DNA from: Vagococcus teuberi | Lineage (GTDB): Bacteria; Bacillota; Bacilli; Lactobacillales; Vagococcaceae | DNA length: 64,000 bases | Direction of reading: 5' to 3' | Assembly: GCF_001870205.1 (NCBI RefSeq) | Contig: NZ_CP017267.1 | Span: 298,501-362,500 of the forward strand | Shown here: piece by piece, positions 42,493-51,765 of the stretch | Layout: every line of letters starts with the position of its first letter | How positions within the stretch are numbered: the first letter of the stretch is position 1 | Made by a program: the position numbers and the translations under genes | Notes under the pieces: generated by a model | Told to the model about the DNA's origin: nothing | Database searches by the model: none | What the model saw: the letters and a program-made list of their open reading frames with translations, nothing else

Positions 42493-42637
42493 AAAAAGAC
42501 GAGGCTGACCCAAAAGTAATTTTGGAAATAAAATCACTTAACTAACAAAATAGAAATCCCATGAAATCAACGTTGTAATTAACGGATTTCATGGGATTTT
42601 TTCTATTTTAAGATTTTTAGTCAGCCTCGTCTTTTTC
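42490..42637. repeat. Nested palindromic intergenic element
   Basis: The outer arms AAAAAGACGAGGCTGAC (about 42492-42508) and GTCAGCCTCGTCTTTTT (about 42620-42636) are perfect inverted repeats. Inside, AAATCCCATGAAATC pairs with GATTTCATGGGATTT, followed by six T. It works as a bidirectional terminator and, by its GAGGCTGAC ends, resembles small repeat elements common in Firmicute intergenic regions. Confidence 0.7.
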
Positions 42638-42766
42638 TTGTTCTCTTTAAGATTATAATATCAAAAGAAAAAATTTCACTTTTTGATATTATTTGTTTTA
42701 CATTGTCATATGGTGAATTTTACTTATTTCGTAAGTAATTAAGTTAATAGAAAATAATTTAAGGTT

Positions 42767-43777
42767 TTATTTTAATATTTTCCATTGCCACCATGGATTT
42801 AGCATTTTTTCGTATGTTTTTGTTTTTACTATTTTGGTCTGAGCGCAGTGTATATTTTCAATATTTTTCTGAATTGTAAGTGCAGTGTACCAATCTTCAA
42901 ATATGTTTTTCATAACTTCTAGAATTTCAATATTGTAAATTGTGTAGTACTGAGGTTTTACTGGTAGAGGTTTTTTACTATTTATTGCTTCTATTGCTTC
43001 TGTTTCAGAAGAAAAAGCCTTTGCTACAGTATTAGATTTCCCAGAAATTTTCATTTTAAATAAATCATCCCAGTAAGTATATTCTGGTTCACCTATAGGA
43101 ATGTTATCTACATACAAAACATAGTATTTCGGTTCAATATCATATTTAATACAATTTGAATGATTATCGTCGATATCTTTTTTCTTTGTATGGTCGTAAA
43201 TAGGTTCAATATATTTTTTTTCCTTTAGTTCGTCAAAAGCATTAAAAATTTTTAAACTATCAAAATTATGATTACGATGTAAGCTATAGATTAGAGAATT
43301 TTTCCAATTTTTTCTTCCAGTTTTTATAACGTCCCCCTTTTTTCCCTTCTTTTTTATTTCTTCATATAAAAGAAAAGCGTCAGGACTAAGTGAAGTACGT
43401 GGTATTGACGAATAAAATGTTAAGTTAACTAACTCAATCAAATTATTTTCTGTGAAAGGTTTGTCAAAAGGAAAATCAATTTTATCTGAAACTAAGTTTA
43501 GGAAGTAATTATATTTATTCTCATTTAATAATACTGTATTACTTTCAGCCTTAACGATATCAGCTATTCTCTTAAAATCAAAAGGTTTCTTTTCTTCTTC
43601 TGAGACTTGTTTTAATTCTCTAGGAAATGATCTTTGCTCTTTTTTTATTTTTGAAAATTCTGATGTATCGTAATTGTCTTTAAAACCTAAATCTAATGAT
43701 AATAGTGAGCCTGTCAGATTTAAAGAAAAAGTACTACACACATAATTTATCCAATCATCCTCGCATAATTTTTTCAT
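42767..43777 (-). CDS. Unrecognised 336-aa protein next to IS30
   Basis: From the ATG ending at 43777 (TTG ending at 43792 is possible); neither has a ribosome site. The IS30 end is only 9 bp upstream, so the promoter or N-terminus may have been displaced. Soluble, Lys-rich, no signal or membrane segment. Features: PFDFKRIADIVKAESNTVLL (about 65-85) and a C-terminal MLNPWWQWKILK. No family recognised; it is isolated and oriented against its neighbours, typical of accessory cargo. Confidence 0.5.
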   Translation of the reverse strand: MKKLCEDDWINYVCSTFSLNLTGSLLSLDLGFKDNYDTSEFSKIKKEQRSFPRELKQVSEEEKKPFDFKRIADIVKAESNTVLLNENKYNYFLNLVSDKIDFPFDKPFTENNLIELVNLTFYSSIPRTSLSPDAFLLYEEIKKKGKKGDVIKTGRKNWKNSLIYSLHRNHNFDSLKIFNAFDELKEKKYIEPIYDHTKKKDIDDNHSNCIKYDIEPKYYVLYVDNIPIGEPEYTYWDDLFKMKISGKSNTVAKAFSSETEAIEAINSKKPLPVKPQYYTIYNIEILEVMKNIFEDWYTALTIQKNIENIHCAQTKIVKTKTYEKMLNPWWQWKILK

Positions 43778-43785
43778 AGTTTTAG

Positions 43786-44837
43786 TTGTCAAATTAATCT
43801 AGACAAAATATCATTGTCTACATAACTCAAAAATACTTTCAATGGTGTTTTATAGTTTAATGATTTTCTAGGAATATTATTTCTTTTAGATGCGATAGGT
43901 TGGATAAAAGATTCTTCAACTTTGTTGAAATCCATTTTTTTAGGTAAACCATCTTTACGTAATAAACTATTAGAGTGTTCATTTAAAGCTCGTTGTGAGG
44001 GTGTTCCTGGATCGGCAAAATAACTATCAATATCATTTAGATTGCTGATTGATTTCCAATTAGAAAACTCTTTACCACAATCGAATGTGATTGTTTTAAA
44101 TAGATGGTATGGAAACTTTTTAAACCAATTATTTAAACTATTTTCGATACCTATGCTCGTCTACCTATTGGTTTTAACGTAATAAGCACTTTCGACAGCC
44201 TTTCAATGAGTGTGATAACAGCACTTTTATAATCTTTTCCAACAATTGTGTCACCTTTAAGGTGATGTAATTCATTATTAAAGAGTTGATAATCCTTATG
44301 ACGTTGATGGATGGTTCTTTTAAAGGCTTGTTTGCCTCTTTTTTCTTCATAACCATTTGCTTTCCTTTTACCTTTCATAGGTAATGCAGTCAAATCAAAC
44401 AGTCCTTGCTTAAATAATCTATAAAGAGTACTGATAGAACATGAAATAGGAAACTTAGCACGACCAATAATGACATCTGTAGTCCATCCTTGAATAACCT
44501 TCTTTTTAATGTATTCTGTTTCATTATCAGATAAAGAAATAGGGTGTCTGCCACAATTCTTTTTATTATTTTTGTATCTTTTATAGTAATCTAGTGCAGA
44601 TAGTCCCTCGTCAAAAGCTTTGTAAACATTATAAATAGTCTTTTTTGCTCGTTTCAATTGTTTCGCATCGTATGTTCCTTTTTTATTTTGATGGTAATAG
44701 AATTCTATCAAAACTAGCTCGTCTGTAGTCAGATGTATATAGGTCATTTGTGATCACTCTCCTTGTTTTCTTTGGTTAGAAAGACAATTTGAGTGTATCA
44801 CAAATGATTTCTTTAGTTGTCTAGCTTAATTTTACAA
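43786..44837 (-). mobile_element. IS30-family element, inactive
   Basis: About 1052 bp between imperfect 20-nt inverted repeats: TTGTCAAATTAATCTAGACA (43786-43805) and TGTCTAGCTTAATTTTACAA (44818-44837), which match at 18 of 20 positions when one is reversed. It contains one frameshifted transposase gene. No clear target duplication. Confidence 0.8.
43788..44747 (-). pseudogene. tnp: IS30-family transposase, frameshifted
   Basis: The N-terminal ORF (44747 to 44151) has an IS30-type HTH (MTYIHLTTDELVLIEFYYHQ, GWTTDVIIGRAKF) and the first catalytic Asp in LKGDTIVGKDYKSAVITL. After a one-base shift near 44155 the C-terminus continues in another frame with TFDCGKEFSNW, then SYFADPGTPSQRALNEHSNS with the catalytic Glu, and ends LKVFLSYVDNDILSRLI. 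All three DDE parts are present but not in one frame. Confidence 0.85.
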
Positions 44838-44952
44838 TCGGCGAATTATTTCCTCTATATTAAAACTAACCATTAATTTTAGGCAATTACTATTCTTCCA
44901 TATATCTAAAAATGCCATATTTTTGTTTTCTCATGATCTAAAAATACAGGTA

Positions 44953-44984
44953 AACTACAGATTAAAACTATTTGAACTACAAAT
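44953..44984 (+). promoter_or_regulatory. Direct repeats upstream of the lipoprotein gene
   Basis: AACTACAGAT (44953) and AACTACAAAT (44975) are 22 bp apart, two helical turns, with a related AACTATTT between them. OmpR-type regulators bind such 11/22-bp direct repeats, and one is encoded in this gene cluster. A TATAAA at 45004-45009 could be the -10. Confidence 0.4.
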
Positions 44985-45026
44985 CTCTTTGGTATTCTTT
45001 GTTTATAAATTTTAAGGAGAGTGTTA

Positions 45027-45275
45027 ATGATGAGAATTAAAAAAATGAGCGTTTTATTATTATGTACAGGTTTATTTTTAGTAGGTTGTAGTAAAAATGG
45101 TGAGAAGCAGGATAGTGAGACGGTAAAAGAAGTCAATTTAGATGATATTAAGTCAAAAGGGAAAAAACAAACTAAAACAGTTGATGGTAAAGAAGTTGAA
45201 GAATATATTATGGAAGATGGAACGACTATTCAGATGGACCCGGAAATGCAAAATCAAGACGCACAATCAGAGTAA
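45027..45275 (+). CDS. Small lipoprotein of an ABC/two-component cluster
   Basis: 82 aa from ATG 45027 (AAGGAGAG upstream). A basic start and hydrophobic stretch end in the lipobox FLVGC, so the mature protein is a lipid-anchored, acidic, hydrophilic domain of about 60 residues. No family recognised. It heads the cluster with the adaptor gene 19 nt downstream, so it may sense or bind the compound that the transporter handles. Confidence 0.75.
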   Translation: MMRIKKMSVLLLCTGLFLVGCSKNGEKQDSETVKEVNLDDIKSKGKKQTKTVDGKEVEEYIMEDGTTIQMDPEMQNQDAQSE

Positions 45276-45294
45276 TATCGTTTAGGAGAGACGT

Positions 45295-46530
45295 ATGAAG
45301 CGAATAAAAAAAAATAAATGGAAGACAATTTTTATGAGTACGTTAGTTGTCTTAATAGTATCTTATGGTGGATATCGCTACTATAAAGGAAATAAACCAG
45401 ATAGTAGCAACTCCCCTTTTGAGATAAGAACAGTTGAAGAGATGACAGAATCATATACTAAACCTAATTTGACTTTATCTGGAGAGGTTATAGCTAAAAA
45501 TAGCCAAAAGATAAAAATTGATTCAACGAAAGGGCAAGTTAAAGATATTAAAGTTAGGGAAGGAGATACAATTAAAAATGGTCAAGAATTATTTTCTTAT
45601 GCAACAGAACAACAACTAAAAACGAAAGAAGCAACATACTCTAAAGAAGAAAAAGAACGTCAATTACAAGCAGCTCGAACAACTGCTTCTTTAAAATGGG
45701 AATCATATAATAAAAAAGCTACAGAGTTAGAAGAATTAAAAACTAAAAGAAATAACTCAACTGACGAAGAAGAAAAAAAAGCATTGTCACAAGAAATAAA
45801 AACGTTAGAAAATGACATAGAGATGAAATATTCTGAAGCCTTATCAGGAGATAATGACATAGTAACAGCGGAAGCTGAATTAAAAAAATTAACAGAATTT
45901 GAAAAAGTAGAACAGGAACGCCTGTCTTACGATGTGGTGACATCAGACGGTGAGGGCAAAGTGACATACATCAATCAAGAATTACCAAAATTATCTCAAG
46001 AAAAAAAACAAGAAGAAACGTTTATGGAAATTGTTGATCAAACGGAATTGTACGTGACAGGAAAAGTAAACGAATTTGACAGAGAAAAAGTCGAGTTAAA
46101 TAAACAAGTCGAATTGGTGGATAGAAAAAATCCTTCCATTCGTTGGAAAGGTAAAGTAGTACAAATAGCTAATTTAGGCTCAGATGGCGACAACAAAAAA
46201 CAAGAGGATAATCCAAATGTCACGAAATATCCTTATAAAATATTACTTGAAAAATCAGATAAAATGCCAATTATAGGGACACATGTTTATGCTAACTTCT
46301 TATCTAATGATGAAGACGCAGGGAAAATGATCGTGGAAAAAAAGTTTTTATTTGATATCAAAGGAAAAACAGCGTCTGTTTGGAAGGTTACGCATGGTAA
46401 AGCAACAAAAGAAGTGATTGAGTTCAAGGAAAAAAATAATGATGCAGTGGAAGTTACAAAAAATATGGCCATGGCAGATAGGTTGGTTAATCCAACGTCT
46501 GAAGTAAAGGAAGGGGTTGAGATTAAGTAA
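45295..46530 (+). CDS. HlyD-type membrane fusion/adaptor protein
   Basis: 411 aa: N-terminal membrane anchor (about 12-27), split lipoyl/biotinyl half-motifs (GEVIAKNSQKIKIDSTKGQV and the GEGKVTYINQ region), a long coiled coil (about 105-205) and a beta-barrel C-terminus. Such adaptors work with MacB-type FtsX permeases and an ABC ATPase, which follow directly. Resembles the adaptors of Vex-type or peptide-efflux systems. The start follows AGGAGAG. Confidence 0.85.
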   Translation: MKRIKKNKWKTIFMSTLVVLIVSYGGYRYYKGNKPDSSNSPFEIRTVEEMTESYTKPNLTLSGEVIAKNSQKIKIDSTKGQVKDIKVREGDTIKNGQELFSYATEQQLKTKEATYSKEEKERQLQAARTTASLKWESYNKKATELEELKTKRNNSTDEEEKKALSQEIKTLENDIEMKYSEALSGDNDIVTAEAELKKLTEFEKVEQERLSYDVVTSDGEGKVTYINQELPKLSQEKKQEETFMEIVDQTELYVTGKVNEFDREKVELNKQVELVDRKNPSIRWKGKVVQIANLGSDGDNKKQEDNPNVTKYPYKILLEKSDKMPIIGTHVYANFLSNDEDAGKMIVEKKFLFDIKGKTASVWKVTHGKATKEVIEFKEKNNDAVEVTKNMAMADRLVNPTSEVKEGVEIK

Positions 46531-46531
46531 C

Positions 46532-47218
46532 ATGTTGACATTAAAAAATATCCAGAAAAGTTATTTTCAAGGCGAAAATGAACAAAAAGTACTAAAGGGA
46601 ATAGACCTTGAAGTGTTAGATGGAGAATTTATCGCTATTATGGGACCGTCTGGATCAGGAAAGTCTACTTTGATGAATATTATTGGCTGCCTAGATAAAC
46701 CTAGTCGAGGTGAGTACTTTATTGAAGAAGAAAAAGTCAGTAATTTCAGTGATGATGAACTTGCTGATTTGCGTAATCAAAAGATAGGCTTTGTTTTTCA
46801 AAATTTCAATCTTCTTCCAAAACTATCCATTCTTGATAATGTTTGTCTGCCACTCATTTATTCAGGTGTATCAAAAAATGAACGTAAAAAAAGAGCTTAT
46901 AAATTATTAGAATTAGTCGGTCTAAAAGATCATGTTAATTATTTCCCAAACGAACTTTCAGGCGGTCAAAAACAACGTGTCGCGATTGCTAGAGCATTGG
47001 TTAGTAAACCAAGTTTTATTCTAGCAGACGAACCTACAGGAGCATTGGATACAAAAAATAGTATTCAGATTATGTCCCTATTTAGAGAATTAAATAATCA
47101 AGGGACTACGATAGTTTTAATTACGCATGAGCCTGAAGTAGCTGATTTATGTGATAAAACGATTGTGTTAAGAGATGGTCTTTTGTTAGAGCAGGCAGTC
47201 ATTGGTGGAGGTGAGTAG
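46532..47218 (+). CDS. ABC transporter ATPase (MacB/LolD-type)
   Basis: 228 aa. Walker A GPSGSGKST, Q-loop FVFQNFNLLPKL, signature LSGGQKQRVAIARAL, Walker B FILADEPTGALD and H-switch LITHE are all present. LolD/MacB-type ATPases couple to FtsX permeases for export or mechanotransmission rather than classical import. ATG 46532 is chosen; the ribosome site (AAGGAAGG) is rather far, so coupling from the adaptor stop is likely. The permease starts one base after its stop. Confidence 0.93.
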   Translation: MLTLKNIQKSYFQGENEQKVLKGIDLEVLDGEFIAIMGPSGSGKSTLMNIIGCLDKPSRGEYFIEEEKVSNFSDDELADLRNQKIGFVFQNFNLLPKLSILDNVCLPLIYSGVSKNERKKRAYKLLELVGLKDHVNYFPNELSGGQKQRVAIARALVSKPSFILADEPTGALDTKNSIQIMSLFRELNNQGTTIVLITHEPEVADLCDKTIVLRDGLLLEQAVIGGGE

Positions 47219-48430
47219 ATGGAGGAAGTATCTTCTGCACTGCAGTCAATTCTTGCTCATAAGATGAGAACTATTTTGACAATGTTAGGTGTGATAATTG
47301 GTATAACTTCTATCATAGCGATTTTTAGCATCATTGAAGGAAACACAGCAAAAATGAAGACCGAACTAATTGGTGGAAATAATAATATCACTGAAATAGA
47401 GTACAATAAAAAATCTGTTTTTGATTCGACTATCGCAGATAAAAAGAATCCTGTCACACCAAATTATATTCCAAAAATTAATGGAGAGATGATGGATAAT
47501 ATCAAAAAACAAGAAGGTGTAAAAGATATCCTGCAAAGCTATGTACAACAAAATGATCTATTTAATGGCAATATAAAAACAAATGCTACAATATATGCAA
47601 GTACCAATAAACTACTCGATTTTAAACTATTTGATATAATTAAAGGCAATAAAAAAAGTGATCAAGGATTTGTAAATCAGGTTACTTATTTGCATGAATT
47701 AACGTATAATAAACTATATCCAGAAGATGATGGGCTTGGACGATATGTTGAAATAAATGGCACTCCATTCAAAGTGATTGGTGTCTACCGTAATAAGGAT
47801 GAAAAATCTCGTAAATATGGAACAGAAAATTCCGCGATTATCCCACTATCAGAAAAGTCAAAAGTATTTGAAGAAATTGATGTAGCACCAACTTTTTTAT
47901 TGCAAACAGAAAAAACTGACCAACTAAAAACATCAGGACAAAAGGTCGCAAGTATGCTAAATGAAACCTTACCTAAATCTGATTATACCTATGGAATTCG
48001 CAATTTTAAACAATTTGAGCAACAGTTGGAACAATTCAATCGCTCTAATTTTATTTTGTTGGCTGGTATTGCCAGTATTTCTTTAATAGTTGGTGGGATT
48101 GGGGTGATGAATATCATGCTTGTATCTGTCACTGAGAGAACCAGAGAAATAGGTGTGAAAAGAGCTTTAGGAGCTCGTCGGATTGTCATCTTGAGACAGT
48201 TTTTAGTAGAGGCTATTTTAATGACAGTTTTAGGAGGTATACTGGGAATTATGCTAGGATTGATTTCAGGATATCTCATCACACAATATCTCAATTATCC
48301 ATATATTGTATCGTATTTGGCCGTTGGTATAAGCTTAGTGTTTTGTACGGTTATTGGTGTTGTATTTGGCTTGTTGCCTGCTATGAAGGCATCTAAGTTA
48401 GATCCTATTGAAGCATTAAGATTTGAGTAG
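47219..48430 (+). CDS. MacB-like ABC permease (FtsX domain)
   Basis: 403 aa: TM1 (about 12-37), large extracytoplasmic MacB-PCD domain (about 40-275), then TM2-4 (about 280-395) of the FtsX fold with the conserved VTERTREIGVKRALGARR coupling helix. With the preceding ATPase and adaptor it makes an efflux or resistance complex. The start overlaps the ATPase stop (TAGATGG) with GGTGGAGGTGAG upstream. Confidence 0.92.
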   Translation: MEEVSSALQSILAHKMRTILTMLGVIIGITSIIAIFSIIEGNTAKMKTELIGGNNNITEIEYNKKSVFDSTIADKKNPVTPNYIPKINGEMMDNIKKQEGVKDILQSYVQQNDLFNGNIKTNATIYASTNKLLDFKLFDIIKGNKKSDQGFVNQVTYLHELTYNKLYPEDDGLGRYVEINGTPFKVIGVYRNKDEKSRKYGTENSAIIPLSEKSKVFEEIDVAPTFLLQTEKTDQLKTSGQKVASMLNETLPKSDYTYGIRNFKQFEQQLEQFNRSNFILLAGIASISLIVGGIGVMNIMLVSVTERTREIGVKRALGARRIVILRQFLVEAILMTVLGGILGIMLGLISGYLITQYLNYPYIVSYLAVGISLVFCTVIGVVFGLLPAMKASKLDPIEALRFE

Positions 48431-48445
48431 TAAGGAGGAGAGTAT

Positions 48446-49105
48446 ATGCATGTTTTAGTAGTGGAAGATGATGAAGTCATTAATCAAGTCGTGACAGAAT
48501 TTTTGAAGGAAAATAATTATGATGTCACGTCTGTTATCTCTGGATCAGAAGCACTGCAGTCGTTTAGTCAAGGTACGTTCGACTTAGTGTTACTAGATAT
48601 TATGATACCTGAAATAGATGGGTTAACAGTATTAAAAAAAATACGTGAAGAATCAGATGTTCCTATTATCATGCTGACAGCTCTTGATGATGATGTCACA
48701 CAACTGGCAAGTTTTAATCATGTCATTAGTGATTATGTCGTCAAGCCATTCTCTCCATTGGTTTTGATGAAAAGAATTGAAAATGCGTTAAGAAATAATA
48801 AAAATGAAGAAAAAACCGTTCGCGTTACACCGGATATTCTAATTAAAAAAGAATCATTTGAGGTTTTGTACCGAAATGAAGTAATCGAGTTTACAGGAAA
48901 AGAATTCGGTATTCTATTAGAATTATCAGAGCATATTGGTAGAGTCGTAACTAGAGAACAACTATTAGTGAAAGTATGGGGATATGACTATTTTTCGGAT
49001 GACCGAATACTCGATAATCATATTAAAAATATTCGAAAAAAATTGCCATCTCTTCCACTTAAGACAATAAAAGGTAGAGGTTTCAGATTAGAGGCGCCAC
49101 TATGA
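48446..49105 (+). CDS. OmpR-family response regulator
   Basis: 219 aa. Receiver domain with acidic E8-D9-D10, phospho-Asp near 52 in LVLLDIMIPEIDG and Lys in YVVKPFSP; winged-helix domain ending in the TIKGRGFRLEAPL wing. It resembles VncR-like regulators found beside MacB-type transporters. It should regulate this cluster, possibly through the direct repeats at 44953. Overlaps the kinase gene by 4 nt; the start follows AAGGAGGAG. Confidence 0.92.
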   Translation: MHVLVVEDDEVINQVVTEFLKENNYDVTSVISGSEALQSFSQGTFDLVLLDIMIPEIDGLTVLKKIREESDVPIIMLTALDDDVTQLASFNHVISDYVVKPFSPLVLMKRIENALRNNKNEEKTVRVTPDILIKKESFEVLYRNEVIEFTGKEFGILLELSEHIGRVVTREQLLVKVWGYDYFSDDRILDNHIKNIRKKLPSLPLKTIKGRGFRLEAPL

Positions 49106-50460
49106 AGTTATTTACGAAAAACTTTTTATACACTGTGTCTATTATTTTTCTTGTAACGACATTATTGTTAGGTACTTTGTATATTGTCATGCCTAGATAT
49201 TATTTGTATACGAAGGAAAAAGAAGCGACTAAAGAATTTAGCGATGTTGTAAAAAGTATTAAAGACAAATCAATTGAAGACATTCAATCGACACTAGCCT
49301 ATTCTCAGAGAAGTCGAGACGGCCTGAACATTTCTGTCTTTTCTGATAAAGAAAAACAAACAATTTACCCGACAATTGATGTGAGTCGGATAGATTTGGA
49401 AATTAATTTATCTGAACCCATACAAACTACGACTAACAAAGTGATGAAAGAATCAATTGTTGATTCAAACCAAAAAGCATTGACGGTTTATGGCGAGTAT
49501 TCAATTCAACCAATATCAGAAGCACGACAAGTCTTAATTAAATTATATCCCCTACTATTAGTAACGTCGTTAGTTTTAGGAGGAATAGCAGCATTTTTTT
49601 ATAGTCGTTATTCGACAAAACGTATTTTAAAAATGTTGGAAACAACGACGAATATGATGAGTCTAAATCCAGATGTTGCGTGTGATATGTCTGGTAAAGA
49701 TGAAATCACACAGTTAGCGACGAATATTAATCGTTTATATGACACTCATCTGCGAACCATTTCAGCACTAAAAAAAGAGGTAGACAAAGTCGAACAAGTT
49801 GAAAAATCCAAATCTGAGTTTATGAGAATGGCATCACATGAATTAAAGACCCCTTTGGCCGGAATGATGGGCATTGTTGAAGGGATGATATATAATGTTG
49901 GTAAGTTTAAAGACCACGATACGTATCTAAAAATGTGTCGTGAATTATTAATCAATCAATCTAACTTGGTTCAAAATATTTTATCTATTTCCTCTCTAGA
50001 TAACATAAAACAATTAGAAGATAATGTTGAAACGGTATCGCTAAAAGAAATTGTGAATGAGCAATTAGAATCTTATTTATTGTTATCAGAATTGGGAAAT
50101 TATCAAGTAACGAAAGAGTTTTCTGGAAATTCTAATGTTTTGGGAAATCGTTTAATGATAGAACGTGTTATTTCTAATATTTTAAGTAATGCATTTCGGT
50201 ATAGTACGATTCAGACCACTATTCAAGTTATTTTAGAGGACAATGTATTTTGTGTTAAAAATCTGTGTTCAAATATTGAATTAGATAACCCTATGCGGCT
50301 ATTCGAACCGTTTTATCGTTCCGATTATAGCAGAAATAAACAAGATGGTGGATCAGGCTTAGGATTGTTTATCGTTAAGCAACTTGCTGATAAAAACAAT
50401 TGGAAGGTTGATATAACTATCGATGAACAACAGCTATTTGTTGTGACAGTTGTATTTTAA
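49102..50460 (+). CDS. Sensor histidine kinase (VncS-like)
   Basis: 452 aa: TM1 (about 8-30), a short extracellular domain (about 31-150), TM2 (about 153-172), HAMP, HisKA with the phospho-His in MASHELKTPLAG, and HATPase_c with N box ISNILSNAFRYS and G box GGSGLGLFIVK. Translationally coupled to the regulator (ATGA overlap). The transporter/TCS arrangement suggests sensing of a cell-envelope-active peptide; the ligand is unknown. Confidence 0.92.
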   Translation: MKLFTKNFLYTVSIIFLVTTLLLGTLYIVMPRYYLYTKEKEATKEFSDVVKSIKDKSIEDIQSTLAYSQRSRDGLNISVFSDKEKQTIYPTIDVSRIDLEINLSEPIQTTTNKVMKESIVDSNQKALTVYGEYSIQPISEARQVLIKLYPLLLVTSLVLGGIAAFFYSRYSTKRILKMLETTTNMMSLNPDVACDMSGKDEITQLATNINRLYDTHLRTISALKKEVDKVEQVEKSKSEFMRMASHELKTPLAGMMGIVEGMIYNVGKFKDHDTYLKMCRELLINQSNLVQNILSISSLDNIKQLEDNVETVSLKEIVNEQLESYLLLSELGNYQVTKEFSGNSNVLGNRLMIERVISNILSNAFRYSTIQTTIQVILEDNVFCVKNLCSNIELDNPMRLFEPFYRSDYSRNKQDGGSGLGLFIVKQLADKNNWKVDITIDEQQLFVVTVVF

Positions 50461-50717
50461 TAGGACAGTTAAACGCAAAGAATTAGATACCAGTGTAAAT
50501 TTATGGTACTTCACGATATATAGAATTTTGTTATATGTGTGTGTTATTTATTATTTGGTGGTTAACTTAATTTTACAACAAGTAAAATATTTAATGAAAT
50601 AAACCTTGTTTATCAAGGTGAGTTTAGAGTATTACAAATAAGAACAAGATTTTCAAAGGGCAATCCATTTAGATTAAGAATGGAACTGACCTCAGAAGGT
50701 AAGACAAATCTAAAAAT
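50461..50717. other. Intergenic stretch with a possible IS remnant
   Basis: No ORF. TTAACTTAATTTTACAA near 50564-50580 resembles the right end of the IS30 element at 44818, and the sequence behind it looks like debris of mobile DNA. I could not identify it further. Confidence 0.3.
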
Positions 50718-50823
50718 ACCCTCGTTGAATTCATGTAAAATGAAATTAACGGAGGTGTTTTTTTTTTGCTCTTCGTCTTCACTCTGAAAGGAACAAAATC
50801 AAAAATAATTTTGTTCCTTTTAA
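50718..50823. terminator. Two successive intrinsic terminators
   Basis: The first (50718-50767) is an imperfect stem ACCCTCGTTGAATTCAT/ATGAAATTAACGGAGGT followed by ten T. The second (50787-50823) is AAAGGAACAAAAT paired with ATTTTGTTCCTTT plus a T run. They stop transcription from the two-component genes ahead of module remnant 3. Confidence 0.75.
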
Positions 50824-50889
50824 TTTTCGTTAAGAGACTTTTTGGTCAGCTTCTTATTTGTATACGCAAAAATAGAAGGAGGAAAAGAG

Positions 50890-51210
50890 ATGTTTGATAG
50901 ACAGGATGGGTACTACGTGACAAAAGGAGTACAAGAAGCCGTACCTTATCAACTTAAATATTTTTGTTGGCAGTTGATTTTACAACGGGCAAAAGAAAAA
51001 GACCCAACAATGGATTACTTACAAATCATTGAATTTGATGTGGGTACTGAACATGAGCTATTAACGATTGTTCATCGCCAAGAAAAAACTGAGGTGAAAC
51101 AGATATATCATCTTCACTTGTTTGCAGAATACCGCTCACTTAATGTGAAAAAAATATGGGCGATTGATGATGGCCAAGCTCAAACCATGTTATTACCAGA
51201 AGAATATTAA
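50890..51210 (+). CDS. DUF960 family protein, module copy 3
   Basis: 106 aa, intact, from ATG 50890 behind GAAGGAGG, with more substitutions than copies 1 and 2 share (DGYYVTKGVQ, FAEYRSLNVKK). The leader hairpin of the other copies is missing here; the sequence upstream is instead a palindromic GGTCAGCTTCTT region. The only complete gene of the third module. Confidence 0.8.
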   Translation: MFDRQDGYYVTKGVQEAVPYQLKYFCWQLILQRAKEKDPTMDYLQIIEFDVGTEHELLTIVHRQEKTEVKQIYHLHLFAEYRSLNVKKIWAIDDGQAQTMLLPEEY

Positions 51211-51222
51211 GGAGGAAATGAA

Positions 51223-51614
51223 GTGAAAGTAGAAACACATACGATAAAAAATGAAGTCTTTTTGAGTGATGACAGAAATAATCGTTACTTACTACAACGG
51301 ACATGGGGATCAGAAAACCAAGCGATTGTCGCAGTGATTACCTTGAAGCCAGTTTCAGTGAGCGGGGTAGAAAATGACTTAACTGCCATGTTGATTCAAA
51401 ATCATGTGGTTGAGATGAGGTACCAAGGCTATTTAGTAGCGAACCTTGTCTCAGGAATTGATTCATCAAAGAAACTATCTAAAACATTATTGGATAGAGA
51501 AACAGAAGATGAATTGTTGAAAGAAGTATTAAACAAAAAAGATATCCAACAAATCGTCATCGGCTGTGGGTAGCAGTGGCATAAAAAGGGTTTGCGCAGG
51601 AAAGGTTGAACGGA
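51223..51614 (+). pseudogene. DUF1643 gene remnant, module copy 3
   Basis: The GTG start at 51223 (GGAGGAAAT upstream) and 116 codons match the other copies up to IVIGCG, where a small deletion creates TAG (51571-51573). Recognisable sequence (AAAAGGGTTTGCGCAGGAAA) continues to about 51610. Dead gene. Confidence 0.85.
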
Positions 51615-51765
51615 ATACTTAGTAAGTGTTTGTTTAAATAGTAATAACGAATCAATAGTGGTTCATTGGAAACACATAGGGACAGCAAATTAAAGAATTG
51701 TCGGTTCACGATATGTATTGGAAGTTATCTGAGTATCAAAAATATTTCTTTTGATGATGGCATCC
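51615..51765 (+). pseudogene. RadC-like gene remnant, module copy 3
   Basis: Decayed DNA similar to the central part of the RadC-like genes: AGTAAGTGTTTGTTTAAATA, ...GTGGTTCATTGG..., ...ATAGGGACAGCAAAT..., but with stops, indels and no start. The metal-binding motif is lost. Confidence 0.65.

Noticed and set aside
50564..50580. A second IS30 element
   Set aside because: Only one end-like sequence was seen; no transposase or second terminus nearby, so it is noted as a remnant at most.
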